A DNA stretch of 6,793 nucleotides. Origin: Marinosulfonomonas sp. (GTDB lineage: Bacteria > Pseudomonadota > Alphaproteobacteria > Rhodobacterales > Rhodobacteraceae). The position numbers were made by a program, and so were the translations under genes. Shown piece by piece: positions 1 to 5,398 of the stretch. Under the pieces are notes generated by a model. It worked only from the letters and a program-made list of their open reading frames with translations, did not search any database and was not told the origin of the DNA. The stretch lies in the NCBI GenBank assembly GCA_015494385.1, contig WGBJ01000153.1, positions 1 to 6,793 on the forward strand. Direction: 5' to 3'. The first letter of the stretch is position 1. Every line of letters begins with the position of its first letter.

Positions 1-1298
1 GTCTGAAGCTTGCGCTCCAGATACATGGAATAGCGGGACATGGAGAAGCAGAAAATGAAGAACACAAAGGCGACAAAGCCGTAGAGTTCCCAAATGATGC
101 CATTCCAATCGGAATCGGACTGGATGAATTTCACCCACTGGATCGGGTCAGCCATCGCGATGATCGACACCAGTGTGGTATCCTTGAACAACCCGATAAA
201 GGTTGAAACGATGCCCGGAATAGCGATCTTCAACGCTTGCGGCATAATGATCAGACGCTGTGCCTGCCAGTAATCAAGGCCCAGCGCATCGGCTGCCTCG
301 TACTGGCCTTTCGGCAGAGCGGCCAGACCACCACGGATTACCTCGGCCATATAGGCAGCGGCAAAAATGGTGACCATGATCATAACCCGCAGGATGATGT
401 CGAACTCGGTGCCTTTGGGCAGGAAGTACTGCAGCAGCACCGAAGCCACGAACAACAAGGTAATCAGCGGCACACCGCGGATAAACTCGATGAACCCGAC
501 ACACAGCGATTTAACGATGATCAGATTTGATTGCCGTCCAAGCGCCAGAATGATCCCCAGCGGGAAGGACAATGTAATCCCGGTTATCCCCAGCAGGATC
601 GACAGCATGAAACCGCCAAACTTGCGGCTTTGAACGCTTTCGATTGCCAAAGGAGCGATGCCCTGGGCGAAATCAACGAATGGCCCCATAAGGAACAGCC
701 ACCAGATGATAGCGGCCAAAACCCCGAGGATCAGCCCCAGCAGTGAACTGACTGCGGTCGAGACAACCTTGTGAACCAAGAACCCGATAACGAACCCAAG
801 GAATGCCGCAACAGGAACCCAGAACGTGCCCCCCCACAACAGCCAGGGTGCGATGAAAGGCACAGCAACCGAAACGATCAGGAACTTCTTGGGAAGACCG
901 CCAAACAGAATTGGTGCCAGACCGACAAAAAGAAGAACAAGAGCCAGATTTGGACGCCAGTACAGATAATCGGGATAGAACCCGTACATCAGCTGCCAAA
1001 AGCGTTCATGGATCACACCCCAACAGGCGCGGTTCTGCGATTCGCCATAAACCTCGATGATTTTCGCACGACATTCGTTCAGGGAATTTGCATTCCAGAA
1101 GCCGCCAAAAATCCACGGGATCAGAAAGGACAGAACCGAATAGGCGATATAAAGCGCCATCAGTGTCAGGATCGCATCCAGCCAGGTGGCAAACAGGTTT
1201 TGTCTGATCCACCCGATAACCCCCACATTGGTAACTGGCGGGGCCTTTTCCGGAAGCATTTCGGTGCGCACATATGATTGCGTATTATTCATAGACAT
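1..1298 (-). CDS. aapM: General L-amino acid ABC transporter permease AapM (3' end cut by window edge)
   Basis: This is an inner-membrane permease that should pair with AapQ to carry L-amino acids delivered by AapJ, powered by AapP. The frame is open from an ATG at 1298 to the window start (432 codons plus 2 nt) with no stop. It ends in an SRYSMYLERKLQ-type tail, so only a few residues are probably missing. The N-terminal hydrophobic segment (about residues 43-64) is followed by a polar loop (66-117) with C76 and C92. Several hydrophobic segments fill 118-208. The conserved HisM/GlnP-like core begins near 228, contains FIEFIRGVPLITLLF (about 269-283), and carries the cytoplasmic EAA motif at 334-356 (EAADALG ... 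IIMPQAL), the contact site for the ATPase. The start at 1298 fits GAAGGAG 7 nt upstream; an in-frame ATG at 1292 is less well spaced. The aapQ stop lies 1 nt upstream, so translation is probably coupled. From memory, rhizobial AapM is nearer 384 residues, so this copy looks long in 118-208. Confidence 0.93.
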   Translation of the reverse strand, partial: MSMNNTQSYVRTEMLPEKAPPVTNVGVIGWIRQNLFATWLDAILTLMALYIAYSVLSFLIPWIFGGFWNANSLNECRAKIIEVYGESQNRACWGVIHERFWQLMYGFYPDYLYWRPNLALVLLFVGLAPILFGGLPKKFLIVSVAVPFIAPWLLWGGTFWVPVAAFLGFVIGFLVHKVVSTAVSSLLGLILGVLAAIIWWLFLMGPFVDFAQGIAPLAIESVQSRKFGGFMLSILLGITGITLSFPLGIILALGRQSNLIIVKSLCVGFIEFIRGVPLITLLFVASVLLQYFLPKGTEFDIILRVMIMVTIFAAAYMAEVIRGGLAALPKGQYEAADALGLDYWQAQRLIIMPQALKIAIPGIVSTFIGLFKDTTLVSIIAMADPIQWVKFIQSDSDWNGIIWELYGFVAFVFFIFCFSMSRYSMYLERKLQ

Positions 1299-1299
1299 A

Positions 1300-2646
1300 C
1301 TAGCGCTCCTTCAGCTTTGTGCGTTCGTTGTAATAGTTCATCACCGATGAAACCGTCAGCGAGATGACCAGATAGACCAGCATCAGCAACAGAACAGTTT
1401 CCAGCTCGCGACCGGTCTGGTTCAGGGTAATCCCGCCCAGTGTGCCGGTGATATCCATATAGCCAACCGCAATCGCCAGTGACGAGTTTTTGGTCAGGTT
1501 CAGATATTGCGAGATCAACGGCGGAACGATAACACGCAGCGCTTGCGGCAGAACAATCAGGCTCATAATCCGGTTTTGGCGCAGACCAAGGGCAGCAGCC
1601 GCTTCGGACTGGCCTTTGGAGATCGCCATGATACCGGCACGCACGATTTCCGCGATAAACGCAGCCGTATAGAGCGACAGAGCAACCCATAGCGCCAACA
1701 GGGATGAGCGCATGTGAATGCCGCCCCTGAAGTTAAAGCCTTTCAATTCGGGGTAGCCCAGATAGAAGCCAAGGATATACAGCACGGCCACTGTCGGCAG
1801 AACCACAACGCCCAGACGCCAGAACCATGTGACAGGGCGAACGCCCGTATCCTTCTGTATCTGGTCGGCGCGCACCTTGATCAATTTGCTAACGATCAAA
1901 CCAGCAAACAGAACCGCAAGGATTGCCATCAGATCAATGCTGATCTGGAATGTGCCGCAAAACTTGGCCAGTTTGGCAGTGGCTGGCGTGCCATCGGGAT
2001 TGTAGAAAGCCTGACAGGCTTTGGATTCTTTGTCAGGGAAAACGGGCAAATCGCCCAGTCCCTTGGAAAACAGGGGCTCGGGTATATACACACCACGGTT
2101 TGTAATCGCCACGCTATCAAAGATCTTCATCGTTGCGGCAGGTTCATCACCGCGGAAATCTTTAGGAGCAGGCAGCTGGTGCGATGTTGCGGCCATGATC
2201 AACACGATCCACAGCAGCACCGGAACATTTCGCAGGGTTTCGACATAAACAGCAGCCAAACGCGAAATAATCCAGTTCTTGGACAAGCGAAGAACCCCGA
2301 TAATCACACCCAGAATGGTTGCTGCGATACACCCCATAACGGCAACGAGCAATGTATTCATCAAGCCAACTACAGCCGCGCGCATGTGCGATGACTGCGA
2401 ATTATAGGCTATCAGTTTCTGGTTGATGTCATACCCGGAGGCTTCTTTCAGAAAACCGTAGTCAAAGGTTTTCCCCGCGACCGCCAGATTAACGATAACA
2501 TTGTTGATCAGCCAAGCTGCGCCCAACATGAACCCCAAAAGCGCCACAACCTGAATGGTGGTTGAACGATAGCGGGTATCATAAAGCAGCATAGACAGGC
2601 GGAACGACTCCTTCGGAGGGTCGGTCAGTGTTGTCATAAGAGACAT
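1300..2646 (-). CDS. aapQ: General L-amino acid ABC transporter permease AapQ
   Basis: This is the second inner-membrane permease of the AapJQMP uptake system. Numbering is from the ATG at 2646 (448 residues). The N-terminus is cytoplasmic (TLTDPPKESFRLSMLLYDTRYRS) and TM1 lies at about 33-55. The first half of the permease core follows at 95-154, including NTLLVAVMG and VETLRNVPVLLWIVLI. A long, probably periplasmic loop spans 155-232 with C211 and C230. Two further hydrophobic segments lie near 236-256 and 277-297. The second core half (about 315-435) carries the EAA motif at 348-370 (EAAAALG ... IVLPQAL). The start at 2646 is preferred because AGGGAG (2659-2654) lies 7 nt upstream; an in-frame ATG at 2652 is only 1 nt from that site, and one at 2637 is also possible. 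The gene follows aapJ after a 126-nt spacer with a hairpin and precedes aapM by 1 nt. Length is near or somewhat above the family norm of about 400. Confidence 0.93.
   Translation of the reverse strand: MSLMTTLTDPPKESFRLSMLLYDTRYRSTTIQVVALLGFMLGAAWLINNVIVNLAVAGKTFDYGFLKEASGYDINQKLIAYNSQSSHMRAAVVGLMNTLLVAVMGCIAATILGVIIGVLRLSKNWIISRLAAVYVETLRNVPVLLWIVLIMAATSHQLPAPKDFRGDEPAATMKIFDSVAITNRGVYIPEPLFSKGLGDLPVFPDKESKACQAFYNPDGTPATAKLAKFCGTFQISIDLMAILAVLFAGLIVSKLIKVRADQIQKDTGVRPVTWFWRLGVVVLPTVAVLYILGFYLGYPELKGFNFRGGIHMRSSLLALWVALSLYTAAFIAEIVRAGIMAISKGQSEAAAALGLRQNRIMSLIVLPQALRVIVPPLISQYLNLTKNSSLAIAVGYMDITGTLGGITLNQTGRELETVLLLMLVYLVISLTVSSVMNYYNERTKLKER
1306..1312 (-). promoter_or_regulatory. aapM ribosome binding site inside the aapQ 3' end
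   Basis: On the minus strand GAAGGAG is followed by 7 nt and then ATG at 1298. The site lies within the last codons of aapQ and decides the aapM start: the next in-frame ATG (1292) would be 13 nt away. The aapQ TAG (1302-1300) lies between the site and the ATG, so terminating ribosomes would sit directly on it. This suggests termination-reinitiation between the two permease subunits. Confidence 0.75.
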
Positions 2647-2653
2647 CCCCATG

Positions 2654-2659
2654 CTCCCT
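2654..2659 (-). promoter_or_regulatory. aapQ ribosome binding site
   Basis: The minus-strand AGGGAG is followed by 7 nt (which include an ATG at 2652) and then ATG at 2646. The spacing selects 2646 over 2652 as the aapQ start. No other purine-rich site lies near the alternative starts. Confidence 0.6.
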
Positions 2660-2705
2660 GGCCTGTTTTAATGACGCGGTTTTTCCCGCTGCCCCGGCTC
2701 AGGTG

Positions 2706-2734
2706 ATTTTATTAAAATAGTTAAGATGTGAAAA
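2706..2734 (-). promoter_or_regulatory. Candidate weak internal promoter for aapQM
   Basis: On the minus strand TTTTCA (2734-2729) is followed by a 17-nt spacer and TAAAAT (2711-2706). That is 4/6 and 5/6 matches to the sigma70 consensus at ideal spacing. The -10 lies in a perfect AT-rich palindrome, ATTTTA-T-TAAAAT (2706-2718), which stands out in otherwise GC-rich DNA. The -35 overlaps the T-run of the upstream hairpin. It would give a leader of about 50 nt for aapQ. An AT-rich spacer throws up such matches by chance, so this is only a suggestion. Confidence 0.25.
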
Positions 2735-2758
2735 GGGCGCGGGGATAAACCCGCGCCC
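2735..2758 (-). terminator. Intercistronic GC hairpin with T-run between aapJ and aapQ (attenuating terminator or mRNA stabiliser)
   Basis: The minus strand reads GGGCGCGGG-TTTATC-CCCGCGCCC followed by TTTT: a perfect 9-bp all-GC stem with a 6-nt loop. It starts 14 nt after the aapJ stop codon. The T-run is short, so partial termination or protection of the aapJ mRNA 3' end is more likely than full termination. This matches a common arrangement in binding-protein ABC operons, where a hairpin after the binding-protein gene makes it more abundant than the permeases. The structure is seen directly; the role is inferred. Confidence 0.75.
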
Positions 2759-2772
2759 AGATCGTTAGGATC

Positions 2773-3789
2773 CTAGCGGAAAGGAGGCGAGTAAATCAGG
2801 CCGCCTTCGGTCCACTGTGCGTTCAGGCCACGGGCCAGACCGATTGGTGTCTTTTCGCCAATGTTGGCTTCAAAGATTTCACCAAAGTTGCCTTCCGAAG
2901 AAATCGCACGTTTTGCCCAGTCAGCGTCCAGACCCAGCATTTCGCCCAGGTTGCCTTCGGTGCCGAGGATACGGTTGATTTCAGGGTTGTTGGTGCCTTT
3001 GCTCAGCTCTTCGATGTTAGCCGAAGTGATGCCCAGCTCTTCAGCCGAGATCAGCGCATTCAAAGTCCAGCGAACTGTGTCGCCCCACTGGTTGTCGCCA
3101 TGACGTACCAACGGACCCAGAGGCTCTTTGGATACGATTTCCGGCAAAAGGATGTGATCGCCGGGATTTTCGAATGCTGCGCGTGTAGCGGCCAGAGCCG
3201 AAGCGTCTGTTGTCAGCGTGTCACAAGCACCGGACAGGTACTGCTGCTGTGCTTCAGCGTTGTTTTCAACCGGTACCGGCTCATACGAAATGCCGTTTAC
3301 GCGGAAGAAGTCAGCCAGGTTCAGCTCGGTTGTTGTACCGGTCTGGATACAAACAGTCGCGCCGTCCAGATCTTTGGCCGAAGTCACGCCCAATGCTTTG
3401 GGAACCATGAAGCCTTGGCCGTCATAGTAGTTAACGCCAACGAAGTCCAACTTCAGGTCAACGTCGCGCGAGAATGTCCATGTGGTGTTACGAGCCAGCA
3501 TGTCAACTTCGCCAGAAGCCAGCGCGGTGAAGCGTGTCTTCGAGCTGAGCGGAACGAATTCAACAGCAGTGTTGTCGCCCAGCACGGCAGCTGCAACAGC
3601 GCGACAGATAGCTACGTCGTAGCCTTCCCATTTGCCGTTTGCATCTGGCGATGCAAAGCCAACCAGACCAGTGGACACACCACAGTTCAATTTGCCGCGT
3701 GCTTTCACGTCGTCAAGTGTGCCAGCAGCTGCAATCCCAGCTGTAAGGCTGGCAACTGTCAGAGCGCCAAGAAATACGGATTTTTTCAT
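2773..3789 (-). CDS. aapJ: General L-amino acid-binding periplasmic protein AapJ
   Basis: This is the solute-binding protein of the Aap system (SBP family 3). It captures a broad range of L-amino acids in the periplasm and hands them to AapQ-AapM. It has 338 residues, close to the rhizobial AapJ length of about 341. A Sec signal peptide is evident: MKKSVFLGAL, a hydrophobic core, and likely cleavage after AGIAAA (residue 22). The mature protein starts GTLDDVKARGKLNCGVSTGL. The first lobe contains GFASPDANGKWEGYDVAICR (about 44-63), with the ligand-binding region near SSKTRFTALASGEVDMLARN (82-101). The second lobe contains TVCIQTGTTTELNLADFFR (145-163) and CDTLTTDASALA (189-200). Cysteines at 36, 62, 147 and 189 could form disulfides in the periplasm. 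AGAGG lies 5 nt before the ATG. It is the first gene of the aap operon, preceded by its own candidate promoter and structured leader, and followed by a strong hairpin. Confidence 0.96.
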   Translation of the reverse strand: MKKSVFLGALTVASLTAGIAAAGTLDDVKARGKLNCGVSTGLVGFASPDANGKWEGYDVAICRAVAAAVLGDNTAVEFVPLSSKTRFTALASGEVDMLARNTTWTFSRDVDLKLDFVGVNYYDGQGFMVPKALGVTSAKDLDGATVCIQTGTTTELNLADFFRVNGISYEPVPVENNAEAQQQYLSGACDTLTTDASALAATRAAFENPGDHILLPEIVSKEPLGPLVRHGDNQWGDTVRWTLNALISAEELGITSANIEELSKGTNNPEINRILGTEGNLGEMLGLDADWAKRAISSEGNFGEIFEANIGEKTPIGLARGLNAQWTEGGLIYSPPFR

Positions 3790-3809
3790 GTTTACCTCTT
3801 CCTGATAGT

Positions 3810-3890
3810 CCGTCCCGTATGGAACGGTTTATTCGGCCCGAAAGGACCGAGAGCGATACGGTAGAAAGGCATTGCCTTCCCAACGGTCCC
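3810..3890 (-). promoter_or_regulatory. Structured 5' leader of aapJ: three tandem hairpins with competing pairings
   Basis: Read on the minus strand, three 7-bp stems follow one another, each with one G-U wobble. H1 is GGAAGGC-AAT-GCCTTTC (3880-3864). H2 is TCGGTCC-TTTC-GGGCCGA (3850-3833). H3 is CCGTTCC-ATAC-GGGACGG (3827-3810). Alternatives exist: GGACCG (3889-3884) can pair with CGGTCC (3849-3844), enclosing H1 and breaking H2; and CCGTAT (3861-3856) can pair with ATACGG (3820-3815), enclosing H2 and breaking H3. H3 ends 20 nt before the aapJ ATG. I recognise no known riboswitch family here. The pairings are seen in the sequence; any regulatory role is inferred. Confidence 0.45.
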
Positions 3891-3891
3891 T

Positions 3892-3921
3892 AGTTTGGGC
3901 CAATATTTAAGAAAACGTCAA
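3892..3921 (-). promoter_or_regulatory. Candidate sigma70-type promoter of the aap operon
   Basis: On the minus strand TTGACG (3921-3916, 5/6 to the -35 consensus) is followed by an 18-nt AT-rich spacer and CAAACT (3897-3892, 3/6 to the -10). The -35 is good and the -10 weak, which is common in alphaproteobacterial promoters. It would start transcription near 3885 and leave a leader of about 95 nt before the aapJ ATG at 3789. It lies in the only sizeable non-coding gap ahead of aapJ, just past the compound inverted repeat. No start-site evidence exists within the sequence itself. Confidence 0.45.
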
Positions 3922-3933
3922 GGGTGGTTTCGG

Positions 3934-3991
3934 AATTAAGCCCTTATCGGACCTGCTTTTTCGCATGAATCGAAAAGGCAAGGGGTTAATT
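3934..3991 (-). terminator. Compound inverted repeat after the ATP12 gene (possible non-canonical terminator or protein site)
   Basis: On the minus strand AATTAACCCCTT (3991-3980) pairs with AAGGGCTTAATT (3945-3934) at 11 of 12 positions. It encloses a second hairpin, GCCTTTTCG-ATTCATG-CGAAAAAGC (3979-3955), which has a 9-bp stem with one G-U. A 9-nt unpaired stretch, AGGTCCGAT, lies on the 3' side between the inner and outer stems. The element starts 18 nt after the ATP12 stop and ends 12 nt before the candidate aapJ -35. No T-run follows, so a classical intrinsic terminator is doubtful. It could instead be an mRNA 3'-end stabiliser or an operator-like palindrome. Confidence 0.4.
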
Positions 3992-4009
3992 GCGAAATTT
4001 ACGGTCAAA

Positions 4010-4723
4010 TTAGCCATTCTTAACCATAAAATAGAATCGGGCGGCGTGTTCAAACCCTTCCCGCTTTCCCGCTTCGGTTGCGGTTGCCTCGTCATCCTCG
4101 CCCCATTGTTCGACTTGCCAGTCCTCGTCGATTCTTGAACGGCGCCACAATTCGGGTACCGGAAGGAACCCGTGTATCGTGGCAAAACCGATAATCAGAG
4201 ACCCTGACATCCCGACCAGATCGTGAAATGCGGCCAACTGGAAGTTGTCCATATCCGAGACCCGTTTGGCAAGGTTTTCCAAAGCGGCGGCATCCTGCTC
4301 GACGTGCATGACACCAGTGGTGGGTTTCAGCGGGGCCGACAGGGTTTCGGCGGCCCATTCCAGCAGCGGATCCCACGCCTCGCTTTGGCGTTTGACCAAC
4401 CCTTCGGGCGATTCCGCGCGATAGCACAGCAGGTCAGTGCCGCCATATTCCGACACAAGTGCCGCGACTTCGGCGTGCATCGGCCCGACTTTGTCGATCG
4501 CGGCATTGGCGGATCGTGTGACCGGCATGGTCATCGGGTCGATCTTTTCTTCTTGTGCGTCCCATTCGGCGGCTATCGCCTCGGCCATTTCGCGGCTGGG
4601 CACGATCAGTTCGCTTTTCACCGGCGTGCGCAATTTACGCCCGTCCAGCAGCACCTGATAGCCATCGCCCGCCTTTTCGACCGTTGCTGTTTTCCAAAAC
4701 CGTTTTGCAGCCCATTCCGCCAT
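4010..4723 (-). CDS. ATP12-family F1-ATPase assembly chaperone
   Basis: This 237-residue protein is recognised as an ATP12 chaperone. In mitochondria ATP12 binds the free alpha subunit of F1-ATPase before the alpha/beta hexamer forms; bacterial copies are found mainly in alphaproteobacteria and are presumed to act the same way in the cytoplasm. Family signatures are visible along its length: KRFWKTATVE (7-16); LDGRKLRTP (26-34), a strongly conserved beta-hairpin; AAEWDAQEEKIDPMTMPVTR (51-70); LCYRAESPEGLVKRQSEAWD (99-118); and near the C-terminus RIDEDWQVEQWGEDDEA (197-213). There is no signal peptide or membrane segment. The start at 4723 has GGGGA about 7 nt upstream and lies 3 nt after the stop of the HAD gene, so it is probably the last gene of the crcB-rluC-HAD-ATP12 unit. 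It is acidic, intact and of normal length. No F1Fo genes are in the window. Confidence 0.93.
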   Translation of the reverse strand: MAEWAAKRFWKTATVEKAGDGYQVLLDGRKLRTPVKSELIVPSREMAEAIAAEWDAQEEKIDPMTMPVTRSANAAIDKVGPMHAEVAALVSEYGGTDLLCYRAESPEGLVKRQSEAWDPLLEWAAETLSAPLKPTTGVMHVEQDAAALENLAKRVSDMDNFQLAAFHDLVGMSGSLIIGFATIHGFLPVPELWRRSRIDEDWQVEQWGEDDEATATEAGKREGFEHAARFYFMVKNG

Positions 4724-4726
4724 GAT

Positions 4727-5398
4727 CTATCCCCAAATCTCTGTCAGCAGCGCCCCCAGCGCCACCGTATCATCCACAATATGCGCCGCCCCCGCCGCGC
4801 GCAGGCGGTCCACATCGTGATACCCCCATGACACGCCGATACTGACCATACCGGCAGCACAACCCATTTCCATATCAAACGTGGTGTCGCCAATCATCAC
4901 CCCGTGCTGTGCCTCGACACCCGTATCCGACAGCGTGGCATACAGCATCGACGGGTGAGGTTTGGACGGGTGATCATCCGCCACCTGTGCGGTGACAAAC
5001 ATCCGTTCCAGCCCGTGCGCCCGCAACATCGCATCCAGCCCGCGACGCGATTTGCCGGTGGCAACGCCCAGCAACAGGTGGTCATCCTGCGCCAACCCGT
5101 CCAGCAGATCGCGGATGCCTGCATATAGCGGCGCGCTCTGCCCTGCCTCGCGTTTGTTTCTGAAGGTCGCCTTATAGCCTTCGACCAGCGCATCATATTG
5201 CACATCGGTCAGATCAGGCGAAAGCTGCCGCATCGCATGCGGCAGTGACAGGCCGATAATCCCGCGCACCTGTTCCAGCGGCGGGCTGTCCAGCCCCTCG
5301 GCCGCATAGGTCTGGGCCATCGCGGCGGCGATGTGGTGCTGGCTGTCTACCAATGTGCCATCCACGTCGAACACCGCCAAACGCAACGGCTGGCTCAT
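4727..5398 (-). CDS. HAD-superfamily hydrolase, phosphoglycolate phosphatase-like
   Basis: This 223-residue cytoplasmic hydrolase is predicted to remove phosphate from a small metabolite through an aspartyl-phosphate intermediate. All four HAD motifs are present. Motif I is DVDGTLVDS, with nucleophile D11 and general acid D13. Motif II is the T114 of VATGKS. Motif III is K146 in HPSKPHPS. Motif IV is GDTTFDMEMG, with D171 and D175 for Mg2+. A helical cap (about 20-88) lies between motifs I and II, giving subfamily IA, like Gph or PpaX. The substrate cannot be read from sequence; phosphoglycolate, pyrophosphate or a damaged metabolite are all possible, so no gene symbol is given. The ATG overlaps the stop of the pseudouridine synthase gene by 4 nt (ATGA), and GAGGA lies 6 nt upstream inside that gene. 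This indicates coupled translation. Confidence 0.9.
   Translation of the reverse strand: MSQPLRLAVFDVDGTLVDSQHHIAAAMAQTYAAEGLDSPPLEQVRGIIGLSLPHAMRQLSPDLTDVQYDALVEGYKATFRNKREAGQSAPLYAGIRDLLDGLAQDDHLLLGVATGKSRRGLDAMLRAHGLERMFVTAQVADDHPSKPHPSMLYATLSDTGVEAQHGVMIGDTTFDMEMGCAAGMVSIGVSWGYHDVDRLRAAGAAHIVDDTVALGALLTEIWG

Noticed and set aside
1714..2394. A 226-codon open frame on the plus strand opposite aapQ
   Set aside because: Its composition is rich in His, Gln, Asn and Arg, typical of the antisense of membrane-protein codons. There is no domain, and aapQ on the other strand is unambiguous.
2766..2775. A perfect 10-bp palindrome, TAGGATCCTA, overlapping the aapJ stop codon
   Set aside because: It is short, partly fixed by the stop codon, and has no loop, so it is most simply chance.
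3100..3864. A 254-codon open frame on the plus strand opposite aapJ
   Set aside because: It lies antisense to the clearly coding aapJ, shows no recognisable domain, is Cys- and Ser-rich as expected of a complement reading, and has no convincing ribosome site.
3790..4009. A sigma54 promoter or NtrC-type site ahead of aapJ, as nitrogen control would predict
   Set aside because: I looked for the GG-N10-GC core with TGGCAC/TTGC context and for a TGCACC/GGTGCA palindrome and found no convincing match.
3907..4185. A 92-codon minus-strand open frame across the ATP12 3' end and the intergenic gap
   Set aside because: It is out of frame with ATP12 over the conserved C-terminal motif. Its sequence is low in recognisable structure and it would run through the inverted repeat and the edge of the candidate promoter.
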